In this document: positions 23,791 to 30,595 of the stretch, one piece after another | Layout of the letters: every line of letters starts with the position of its first letter | How positions within the stretch are numbered: the first letter of the stretch is position 1 | NCBI GenBank assembly: GCA_017469265.1 | Contig: JAFUGS010000043.1 | Coordinates: forward strand, 1 to 52,078 | Direction: 5' to 3' | From: Clostridia bacterium | Lineage (GTDB): Bacteria > Bacillota > Clostridia > Christensenellales > Aristaeellaceae | DNA: 52,078 nucleotides | Program-made: the position numbers and the translations under genes | Notes under the pieces: generated by a model | What the model was told of the DNA's origin: nothing | The model's database searches: none | The model's input: only the letters and a program-made list of their open reading frames with translations

Positions 23791-25308
23791 ATGATCCAGA
23801 ATCAATCCGCGATCTCCAGATCGGACATGATCCGCTGCGCGCTGTGCATGGACGCGCCATGTGACGCGGCCTGCGACAAGATCAGGCCGGCCGGGCTGCT
23901 CAGAAGCATCTGGCTCCAGAATGAGCAGACCGCCGCGCAGCGCCTCGCGGACCCGAATCCCTGCATCACCTGTGCCGCTCCCTGCGAGCGGGCATGCGTC
24001 CGGCCGACGGAGGTGCCCATCCGGGATCTGATCAACCGGCTGTATTACCAGGTCCGCCCGCAGTGTGAAACGGCGCTGCCGGAGAATGAGGACCGGCTGC
24101 GCTGCGATCTGTGCGGGATTCCACTGGAGAATCCTTTCCTGCTGTCCTCCTCCGTCGTGGCCAGTACCTATGACATGTGCGCCCGCGCGTTTGAGGCGGG
24201 CTGGGCAGGCGCCTGTTTCAAAACGATCTGCTCGCTGGATATCCATGAGGCTTCCCCGCGCTTTTCCGCACTTACGGGCAGCGACGGCGGTATCGCGGGA
24301 TTCAAGAATATCGAGCAGCTGTCCGACCACAGCGTGGCGGAAAACATGGCCATTTTCCGCCGGCTGAAGAAGAAATACCCGACGAAGTTCCTGCTGGCGT
24401 CCATCATGGGGAAGGATGAAGCGGAATGGGGAGAGCTGGCGCGGCGCTGCGAGGAAAACGGCGCGGACGCGGTGGAGCTCAATTTCTCCTGCCCCAACAT
24501 GGCGGAGGGTGGACTGGGGTCTGACATCGGGCAGATCCCGGAGCTGGTGGAGCGGTTCACCGCGGCGGCGAAGCGCGCGTGCGGCATTCCGGTGCTTGCG
24601 AAGCTGACGCCCAACGTGGCCAGCATGGGCCCCGCGGCGGAGGCGGCCAGGCGGGGAGGGGCTGACGGCATCGCCGCGATCAATACGATTAAATCCATCG
24701 TGGGCATCGACCCGCATACCTATGTATCCGCTCCGGCCGTCCGCGGGCAGAGCGCGGTGGGTGGTTACAGCGGCAACGCGGTGAAGCCCATCGCCCTGCG
24801 GTTCATCGCCGAGCTGGGTCAGAATCCGGCGCTGGAGGGCATGCATATTTCCGGCATGGGCGGCATCGAGACCTGGCGGGACGCGTTGGAATTCATTCTG
24901 CTGGGATCCGGCTCGATCCAGATTACGACAGCCGTCATGCAGTACGGCTATCGGATCGTCGAGGACCTGAAGGCGGGCCTGAATCTGTACCTGGCGGAGA
25001 AGGGCTTTTCAAACATCAAAGAGGTCATGGGGCTGGGGCTGGATTCCCTAAGCCAGACGACGGACACCCTGGAGAGGGACACTGTCATTTTTCCCAGATT
25101 TATCGGGGAGCGCTGCGTCGGGTGCGGCCGTTGTGTGATTTCCTGCATGGACGGAGGCCATCAGGCGATTCGTCTGGACGCGAGCCGGCGTCCCAGGCTG
25201 GACGGGAAGAAATGCGTTGGCTGCCACCTGTGCGTCCTGGTGTGCCCACAGCAGGCGATTGTTCCCGGCGCCAAAAGAGTCAGAAAAGGCCGGAAAAAGG
25301 CCGACTGA
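23791..25308 (+). CDS. preA: PreA-like dihydropyrimidine dehydrogenase subunit with N-terminal Fe-S domain
   Basis: The protein has 505 residues. Residues 16-70 form a Cys-rich domain (CALCMDAPCDAAC, CITCAAPCERAC) like the N-terminus of PreT/GltD proteins. From about 108 follows a dihydroorotate-dehydrogenase-like FMN barrel (GIPLENPFLLSSS, ELNFSCPNM, ISGMGGIETW). The C-terminus has two [4Fe-4S] motifs, CVGCGRCVISC and CVGCHLCVLVC. PreA reduces uracil and thymine in concert with PreT. Here no PreT is adjacent, and the extra N-terminal domain is not in standard PreA as I know it. The substrate may differ. The start follows GGAAGGAGAAACCAT. Confidence 0.82.
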   Translation: MIQNQSAISRSDMIRCALCMDAPCDAACDKIRPAGLLRSIWLQNEQTAAQRLADPNPCITCAAPCERACVRPTEVPIRDLINRLYYQVRPQCETALPENEDRLRCDLCGIPLENPFLLSSSVVASTYDMCARAFEAGWAGACFKTICSLDIHEASPRFSALTGSDGGIAGFKNIEQLSDHSVAENMAIFRRLKKKYPTKFLLASIMGKDEAEWGELARRCEENGADAVELNFSCPNMAEGGLGSDIGQIPELVERFTAAAKRACGIPVLAKLTPNVASMGPAAEAARRGGADGIAAINTIKSIVGIDPHTYVSAPAVRGQSAVGGYSGNAVKPIALRFIAELGQNPALEGMHISGMGGIETWRDALEFILLGSGSIQITTAVMQYGYRIVEDLKAGLNLYLAEKGFSNIKEVMGLGLDSLSQTTDTLERDTVIFPRFIGERCVGCGRCVISCMDGGHQAIRLDASRRPRLDGKKCVGCHLCVLVCPQQAIVPGAKRVRKGRKKAD

Positions 25309-25334
25309 TCCTGTTCAGTGCGGCGCCCTGCATA

Positions 25335-25372
25335 CAAAAAAAGCTCCCCCGCGGGCCGCGGGGGAGCTTTTC
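25335..25372. terminator. Strong bidirectional terminator
   Basis: AAAAGCTCCCCCGC pairs perfectly with GCGGGGGAGCTTTT over a five-base GGGCC loop, with an A-run before and a T-run after. It can serve preA; the minus-strand sfsA ends about 75 bases away. Confidence 0.88.
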
Positions 25373-25446
25373 GCGGCACTTTTGCGGAAGCAGGACACCA
25401 TTGCGCGGCCATGTCCGGCTCCTCTTTTTCCGTGCCCTGTTTTCTT

Positions 25447-26109
25447 TTATTCCGGACAGGCCGCCACAACCAGCAGATCCGGTTCCACATGACAGGGGAG
25501 ATACAGTATTTCCACGCCGGCTTCCCGGGCCTCCCGCATGGCGGTTGCGAATTCCGGATGTGTGGCTGTGTTGGGCCGGACCTCGGTAATTCCGTTCATC
25601 TGAATCGCGAAGGCGAGGACGGCATGATATCCCTGGGAGACGGCTCTGGCCAGGTCCCGGAGATGTTTTACGCCGCGCTCCGTCGGCGCGTCCGGAAAAT
25701 AGCCGATTCCGTCCACTTCCAGCGTGCAGCCTTTGACCTCCATCAGCGTTTTCTCTTCTTTACGCTCAAGAAGGAAGTCGATTCTGGACGCGCCGTAGGT
25801 GTATTCCGGAACCACGCGGTCACAGCCCTGATTGTCCAGCCATTCCCGCACGACTTTGTTCGGGGCCTGACTGTCAATATTGATCAGCAGGCCGTTCTGC
25901 TTCCGCACGGCGATCAGGTCGTAACGGGTTTTCCGCCCGGGCGTATCCGGCTCCGTAAGCCAGACATCCGCTCCCGGAAGCAGCAGTTCCTGGCAGCGGC
26001 CGGTGTTCTTCACGTGGACCGTCTCCACACGTCCATCCAGCGCCACATGGGCGACGAACCGGTTCGGCCGGTCGATGAAGCTTGCTTTTTTCACGTTCGG
26101 ATATTTCAT
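25447..26109 (-). CDS. sfsA: SfsA family DNA/RNA-binding nuclease-like protein
   Basis: The protein has 220 residues, close to the normal 230. Family motifs are all present: RPNRFVAHV (N-terminal OB-like part), HVKNTGRCQELLLPG, DSQAPNKVV, SRIDFLL, MEVKGCTLE and FPDAPTERGVKHLRDL. The E-x-K and D residues match the restriction-endonuclease-like core. SfsA was named for effects on sugar fermentation in E. coli; nuclease activity is proposed. I use ATG 26109, which has GGAAAGGAAG upstream, rather than a longer frame. Confidence 0.92.
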   Translation of the reverse strand: MKYPNVKKASFIDRPNRFVAHVALDGRVETVHVKNTGRCQELLLPGADVWLTEPDTPGRKTRYDLIAVRKQNGLLINIDSQAPNKVVREWLDNQGCDRVVPEYTYGASRIDFLLERKEEKTLMEVKGCTLEVDGIGYFPDAPTERGVKHLRDLARAVSQGYHAVLAFAIQMNGITEVRPNTATHPEFATAMREAREAGVEILYLPCHVEPDLLVVAACPE

Positions 26110-26388
26110 GGCTTCCTTTCCAGACCCGGCGTTCTTTTCCATGACGCGCTGAATGAACTGGGAAACAAACGCCGCCACGTTGTCCCGCTGTATGGCGGAT
26201 GTAAGCGGGCGACCAGCGCTCGGAACGCATGAAGATTCCTGCTCAAAGGCTTCCTTGGCCATGGGATACAGCTCTTTTCATATGGTTTCAGGGGACGTTC
26301 TGGCGCCGAATCTGCGGGGGCAGGCGTCATATTCCGCGCCGTTGTATGCCGCGGGCTTGCCGGACCCGTTTTATGGTTTTGTCTCTGT

Positions 26389-26931
26389 TCATCGCTGATT
26401 CAGCGAAAGGCCCGCCCGCTCCAAAGCCATGACCAGAACGGGGATCAGAACCAGCTGCAGAATAATGCCGGGAATCGCGTTGGTGACGGCACCGGCCAGG
26501 AACAACGCCCAGGTGAAGGCGCTGCCGGACAGACCTGCCAGGATCAGCCGCGCAATGCCCCACACAACACGTCCTGCGATCATGGAGACGAGCAGCACGA
26601 CATAAGTATAGCCATTTCCGCGGGGAAGCTTCCGGCGAAGGTATCCCGCCATCCCACCATAAACAGCCAGCTCAAACGCCATGGCTGCCGCGCCGGGAAA
26701 CATGACCGGAATGCCGAAAAGCACGGAACGAAGCAGCGGCGCGATGAAGCCCACCGCCAGGCCCCAGGGCCAGCCGCACAAAAAGCCGCACAGCAGCACC
26801 GGAATGTGCATCGGGCACAGTGCCGCGCCGATCTGGGGGATCTGGCCGGTAACAAAAGGCAGCACCAGGGCAATCGCCAGGAAAAGCGCCGCAAAAGTCA
26901 GGCGGCGGACCTGCAGGGATGTGCTTTTCAT
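26389..26931 (-). CDS. ECF transporter S component, substrate unknown
   Basis: This 180-residue protein has about six hydrophobic helices. MHIPVLLCGFLCGWPWGLAV and APLLRSVLFG are typical of ECF-type vitamin-binding S components, which work with a shared EcfA-EcfA'-T module encoded elsewhere. The substrate cannot be read from sequence. Its ATG overlaps the stop of a decayed DUF3842 frame (ATGA), so it was once second in an operon. Upstream lies a promoter and an attenuator leader (27187-27345), implying ligand control. Confidence 0.82.
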   Translation of the reverse strand: MKSTSLQVRRLTFAALFLAIALVLPFVTGQIPQIGAALCPMHIPVLLCGFLCGWPWGLAVGFIAPLLRSVLFGIPVMFPGAAAMAFELAVYGGMAGYLRRKLPRGNGYTYVVLLVSMIAGRVVWGIARLILAGLSGSAFTWALFLAGAVTNAIPGIILQLVLIPVLVMALERAGLSLNQR

Positions 26932-27164
26932 TTTGCTTGATTCCTTTCCATCAGTTCATAAATGTGATTCACGGCATCCTCCAGAATCGCCGCGGTGCCC
27001 TTCGCAACGCCAGCCACACAGGTGTTTCACAGGTTCAGGGGAATCAGCACCCGATAGGCGGCGCTGGATGCCACGGCATTGGCCATGGCCAATTCTCCCT
27101 TTCACTGCGGTTCCGTTACGGCTCTGGCACTGCCGACTCCAAAGCGCCCGCGGATCGAGAAGAC
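26928..27164 (-). pseudogene. Decayed DUF3842 gene upstream of the ECF component
   Basis: One minus-strand frame keeps recognisable DUF3842 pieces. A start-like FSIRGRFGVGSARAVTE resembles the VIDGQGGGxGRALVE N-terminus. It is joined, with about 70 residues missing, to ELAMANAVASSAAYRVLIPL and then NTCVAGVAK. Two TGA codons break the frame (27104-27102 and 27029-27027). The second replaces the Cys of the family's N-x-C-N motif. The frame ends in ATGA with the ECF start. The family match is from memory; function of DUF3842 is unknown. Confidence 0.6.
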
Positions 27165-27186
27165 GGGGAACCGGCGCCGGGCTTCA

Positions 27187-27231
27187 AAAGAAAAAGGCAC
27201 CAGAAGCCATCTTCGGATGGCCTTCGGCACC
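27187..27231 (-). terminator. Terminator inside the ECF leader
   Basis: On the minus strand, GGTGCCGAAGGCCATC, a CGAA loop and GATGGCTTCTGGTGCC pair at 15 of 16 positions when G-U is allowed, followed by TTTTTCTTTT. The plus strand forms a much poorer stem and has no T-run, which fixes the direction. Confidence 0.82.
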
Positions 27232-27310
27232 TTATGATACCGGATTTGACCTGGAGCCTTTTATCGGAACGGCTTGCTTGTGCAAACCCATGGACAGCTT
27301 ATGCTGACGG
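27187..27310 (-). promoter_or_regulatory. Attenuator leader of the ECF operon, class not recognised
   Basis: Between the promoter and a terminator lies an approximately 80-base leader with compact hairpins, read on the minus strand: CAGC-ATAA-GCTG and GGTTTGC-ACAA-GCAAGCC. There is no gene between it and the decayed DUF3842 frame. A promoter followed by structured RNA and a terminator ahead of a vitamin-type importer is the usual form of a riboswitch. I checked by eye for TPP, FMN, cobalamin, folate and preQ1 cores and saw none. Confidence 0.55.
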
Positions 27311-27315
27311 GTGGT

Positions 27316-27345
27316 ATCGTAGCACGGAGCCCGCTACTTTGTCAA
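27316..27345 (-). promoter_or_regulatory. Promoter of the ECF leader
   Basis: On the minus strand, TTGACA, an 18-base spacer and TACGAT with TGC before it (extended -10). The predicted start is near 27309. Confidence 0.72.
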
Positions 27346-27531
27346 CGGCTTCAGCGGATTGAAAGAAACGGTCTCAAACCGCGCAGGCAGTAACGGGCTG
27401 GCGGGTACAGCCTGATGGAATCCAGGTAAATCAATTCTGTTTTGGTGTGGACAATGGGGTAATGCATGGCTGGGCACCCGAGAAGCGAAATCAGCAGATG
27501 CATCACTTGCGCTGCCGTTCCATAGCGGCAC

Positions 27532-27556
27532 GAAAAAAGAGACCCTCAGGTCTCTT
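27532..27556 (-). terminator. Terminator overlapping the XRE stop codon
   Basis: On the minus strand, AAGAGACC-TGAG-GGTCTCTT is followed by TTTTCG. The TGA stop of the XRE gene lies in the loop. Confidence 0.75.
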
Positions 27557-27737
27557 CGGTCGGTACGCGCAGTCCAAAGCGATGTGCGAGCTCGATGAGC
27601 AGCTCCTCCTCCGGTTCTTCCCAGCCGTTTTCCCACCGGGAAACAGTGCCGGCCATGAGTCCCAGGGATTCCTCAATTCCAGCCCGCGTCAGGCCGCGGC
27701 CTTCCCGCAGCTCCCGAAAAATGCGGCCGAAGGACAT
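27546..27737 (-). CDS. Small XRE-family DNA-binding protein
   Basis: The protein has 63 residues, essentially one helix-turn-helix: LREGRGLTRAGIEESLGLMA, then GTVSRWENGWEEPEEELL. The SRWENG core is diagnostic of XRE/Cro regulators. It stands alone between its own promoter and terminator, so it is a complete small transcription unit. No toxin or phage gene is next to it; its targets are unknown. Confidence 0.82.
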   Translation of the reverse strand: MSFGRIFRELREGRGLTRAGIEESLGLMAGTVSRWENGWEEPEEELLIELAHRFGLRVPTEET

Positions 27738-27788
27738 GAGATCACCTGCTTCCGTCCCTCTCGTTCATACGGCTCATCTGTCACAGCT

Positions 27789-27818
27789 ATTGTACCATGG
27801 ACATAGGATGTCTGACAA
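27789..27818 (-). promoter_or_regulatory. Promoter of the XRE gene
   Basis: On the minus strand, TTGTCA, an 18-base spacer and TACAAT. The remaining bases up to 28082 hold no gene; TGGTATCAT at 28005-28013 may be an extended -10 for the following hydrolase, without a good -35. Confidence 0.62.
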
Positions 27819-28082
27819 TCCGGAGGGAAGCGCTTTTCCGTAAGGACTGGGTGAAGAACGGCTGAAAATCCGGTGAAGTCCGTTGCGATACGAAAAAACA
27901 GACAAGCTTATCGGTCAAAAACAAGCTATCCATCATTATCCCGCGCGACAGTGGTTGGCGCCCTGGCTGTCAATACTGTTTTTCTGGAACACGGGGGCGA
28001 AGTGTGGTATCATCAATGAAACGAGTCATACGGTTGTGAATGCTGAAGCCGGCGGCGCGGCATGAGAGAGGAGAGCGGCAGG

Positions 28083-28781
28083 ATGAAGACGGTGAATGTG
28101 AACGGGGTTACACTGCATTACGCTGTTTTTGGGGAAGGCAGTCCCATTGTATTGATCCACGGGAACGGAGAAGATCATACCATCTTCCGCACGGAGATCG
28201 ATCAGCTTACAGCTGCCGGATACAGGGTATACGCGCCGGATTCCAGAGGGCATGGAGCGAACAGCCCGATGACGGAATATCACTACGCGGACATGGCGGA
28301 GGATATGTACGCGTTCATTACAGCCTTGGGGCTCTCCCGGCCGGCTCTTTACGGCCACAGCGACGGCGGAATCATTGGCCTCCTGCTGGAAATCGGGCAT
28401 CCCGGAACCCTGGGAATGCTGGCGGTAAGCGGAACCAATTTATCACCGGCGGGGCTGATCCCTTCCTTTATCGAGGAGTTTTCCGCCATCAATCAGGAGC
28501 GGCCGGATCCGCTGGTCACGCTGATGCTGACAGAACCGCAGATCACCACCGAGGAGCTGAAAAACATCCGGATCCCCGTGCTGGTGACAGCCGGGGAAAA
28601 CGACCTTGTGCTTCGCACGGAGACGGAGAAGATCGCAGGAGCGATTCCCGGCGCGGAAATGATGATCGTCGAAAAGGAAGATCATGGCAGCTATATTGTT
28701 GACAGTGAGATCATGGGAAACCTGCTAATCGGCTTTCTGAGAAAAAACCGGCGGAATTACGCGGATCAGCCGGGTACCTGA
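28083..28781 (+). CDS. Alpha/beta-fold hydrolase
   Basis: The protein has 232 residues. The nucleophile elbow is GHSDGG (Ser), the oxyanion-loop motif is IHGNGEDH, the acid is in AGENDLV and the catalytic His in EDHGSY, so the triad is complete. The overall form is that of small esterases, lactonases or epoxide-type hydrolases; the substrate cannot be told. I use ATG 28083 behind AGAGGAGAG; an in-frame ATG 7 codons upstream would leave that site inside the gene. It appears monocistronic. Confidence 0.85.
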   Translation: MKTVNVNGVTLHYAVFGEGSPIVLIHGNGEDHTIFRTEIDQLTAAGYRVYAPDSRGHGANSPMTEYHYADMAEDMYAFITALGLSRPALYGHSDGGIIGLLLEIGHPGTLGMLAVSGTNLSPAGLIPSFIEEFSAINQERPDPLVTLMLTEPQITTEELKNIRIPVLVTAGENDLVLRTETEKIAGAIPGAEMMIVEKEDHGSYIVDSEIMGNLLIGFLRKNRRNYADQPGT

Positions 28782-28849
28782 TCTATGGGCGGACGATCGG
28801 ACAAACCGGGCCGGTCAGCATGAACGGCCGGTAATAAGAAGAGAAAGTT

Positions 28850-29362
28850 TTACTTTTCCTTTCCAAACAGCAGACCCCTGATCCCGCAGATGATGTTATC
28901 GGTGGTCTGGCTGCCGGTGCCGAAGCCTTCTCTGAAAACATAGCCCATGGCGTCATAGAAGTTTGTCAGCGCCTGCTTCGCAAACGCCGCTTTCAGATCT
29001 TTCCCGCCGGAACAGGAATCGCCGCTGGCTTTCCTGAATTCCTCCATGCAGTCGGACAGGTATTTACGCCATTCAGGGCCAAGCAGGGGCGCCGTGTACT
29101 TGTCCTCAAACTCCCTGAGGGCTGCGCAGATATCCAGCGGGATGTCCATGTAATAATACTTGATCAGGCTCAGGGTTTCCTGATGATCTTTTCGCAGTTC
29201 GGCGATCATATTGTTATTCAGCGCGTCCGTGTCCGCAAAGTATTTTTCAAACAGACGCATGTATCTGGCGTAGACAGCGCGAAGAATCGTGTCCAGCGCT
29301 TCCTTCTGCACGGTTTCCTCATGCAGAATTTCCTTTATTCTTTCCCTGCTGATTTCAACCAT
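28850..29362 (-). CDS. Conserved helical protein, function unknown
   Basis: The protein has 170 residues, mostly alpha-helical and charged, with no membrane segment or signal peptide. The C-terminus (FYDAMGYVFREGFG, IICGIRGLLFGKE) looks somewhat like the ligand-binding half of TetR regulators, but no DNA-binding helix-turn-helix precedes it. I do not recognise the family. ATG 29362 is placed 7 bases after AAAGGAG; an ATG two codons earlier is too close. It lies between an unrelated hydrolase and the ZIP transporter. Confidence 0.65.
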   Translation of the reverse strand: MVEISRERIKEILHEETVQKEALDTILRAVYARYMRLFEKYFADTDALNNNMIAELRKDHQETLSLIKYYYMDIPLDICAALREFEDKYTAPLLGPEWRKYLSDCMEEFRKASGDSCSGGKDLKAAFAKQALTNFYDAMGYVFREGFGTGSQTTDNIICGIRGLLFGKEK

Positions 29363-29492
29363 GCCCATGCTCCTTTCACGCGGCTCCCTGCCGCCCGAAT
29401 GTCAGCGCCGTTTCATGATGATTGTTTCAAGAGCGATTATAGATCAATCATATGGCCGCGTCAAATGGATGCATGCAGGCCCGGGGCGTAGG

Positions 29493-30272
29493 TTATCCCA
29501 GCGTCACGTCCAGGATCATCATGACCACGAAGCCCAGAGAGAAGGCGATGGTGCCAATGTTGGAATGCCTGCCCTCTGACATTTCCGGAATCAGTTCCTC
29601 CACCACCACGTACATCATGGCGCCGGCGGCGAAGGCCAGAAAATAGGGCATTACGGGCGTCACCCGGCTGGCGGCCAGCAGCGTGACCAGCGCGGCCACA
29701 GGCTCTACCGCTCCGGAGAGAACACCCATCCAGAAGGTTTTTCGCTTTTGCATTCCTTCCGCCAGGAGCGGCATGGAGACGATAGCGCCTTCAGGGAAGT
29801 TCTGGATGGCGATTCCCAGGGCCAGGGCCAGGGCGCCGGCGGCGGTGATGCCAGTATCGCCGGAAAGAAACCCGGCGTATACCACGCCCACCGCCATGCC
29901 TTCGGGAATATTGTGCAGCGTGACGGCAAGGATCAGCTTCGTGGTGCGTTTGAAGCCGCTGCGGGGCCCTTCATTCTGTTTGTCCATGTGCATATGGGGT
30001 GTGATCACATCCAGCGACAGCAGAAAGCCCATGCCGATCAGAAAGCCGACGGCAGCCGGCAGGAACGCCAGCGCGCCCATATCCGCGCTGCTTTCCAGCG
30101 CGGGCTGCAGCAGGCTCCAGAAGGAAGCCGCCACCATGACGCCCGCCGCGAAGCCGGTCAGGGCCTTCTGCACGCCGGAGGAAATCTGTTTTTTCAGGAA
30201 AAAGACCATGGCCGATCCCAGACTGGTGCCCAGAAAGGGGATCAACAGACCTTCCGCGATCTGTATGTTCAT
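29493..30272 (-). CDS. ZIP family divalent metal transporter
   Basis: The protein has 259 residues and about eight membrane helices. Metal-site motifs of ZIP/GufA-type carriers are seen in helix 4, LAVTLHNIPEGMAVG, and helix 5, IAIQNFPEGAIVSMPL. A His-containing loop (TPHMHMDKQ) may bind metal in the cytoplasm. ZIP proteins import zinc, iron or manganese. A GTTAG-N6-CTAAC palindrome covers its transcription start, so expression is probably metal-controlled. The leader is unusually long (about 215 bases) and the ribosome site before 30272 is weak. Confidence 0.9.
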   Translation of the reverse strand: MNIQIAEGLLIPFLGTSLGSAMVFFLKKQISSGVQKALTGFAAGVMVAASFWSLLQPALESSADMGALAFLPAAVGFLIGMGFLLSLDVITPHMHMDKQNEGPRSGFKRTTKLILAVTLHNIPEGMAVGVVYAGFLSGDTGITAAGALALALGIAIQNFPEGAIVSMPLLAEGMQKRKTFWMGVLSGAVEPVAALVTLLAASRVTPVMPYFLAFAAGAMMYVVVEELIPEMSEGRHSNIGTIAFSLGFVVMMILDVTLG

Positions 30273-30476
30273 AAAACACGCTTCACTTTCTGTCCGCCAC
30301 GGCGCTGACCCGGTCAGGAGCGAAAGACGGACGATGGTTGAAACTTCCCTCCGCGCGGCGCCGGATCAGCGCTCTACGGAGGATGACGGGCCTGATCGGA
30401 GCTTCACTGACGGCTGACGGCCGCTGCATTGGTAAGACGCCGCTCCTCCGGGAGAGGGATTTGGAACGACATAGAA

Positions 30477-30492
30477 GTTAGCCAAAGCTAAC
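30477..30492. promoter_or_regulatory. GTTAG-N6-CTAAC operator at the ZIP promoter
   Basis: GTTAGCCAAAGCTAAC, a near-perfect palindrome placed 6 bases downstream of the -10 box. Identical sequence recurs at 39525-39540 and a variant at 39602-39617. The TTAG/CTAA arms resemble DtxR-family (IdeR/MntR) boxes. The bases 30273-30476 are untranslated leader without a recognised element. Confidence 0.72.
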
Positions 30493-30498
30493 AACCTG

Positions 30499-30527
30499 AT
30501 CATAACATATTCTGTTTCTTCCGTCAA
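30499..30527 (-). promoter_or_regulatory. Promoter of the ZIP transporter
   Basis: On the minus strand, TTGACG, a 17-base spacer and TATGAT. A hairpin at 30547-30588 between this and the NRPS stop has a 9-bp stem but no T-run. Confidence 0.78.
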
Positions 30528-30595
30528 GCACAGACCGGCGCTTTCATCCGGCGGCGCAGAACGGCATGAACATCACCTTGCCGCCGGATAGGGAC

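Noticed and set aside
27027-27029. TGA in the DUF3842 frame as a selenocysteine codon
   Set aside because: It aligns with a conserved Cys, but a second TGA lies upstream in the same frame, the middle of the protein is missing and no SECIS-like hairpin was evident just downstream. Decay explains it better.
30547-30588. 9-bp inverted repeat after the NRPS as its terminator
   Set aside because: The stem is perfect but the loop is 24 bases and no T-run follows on the minus strand.
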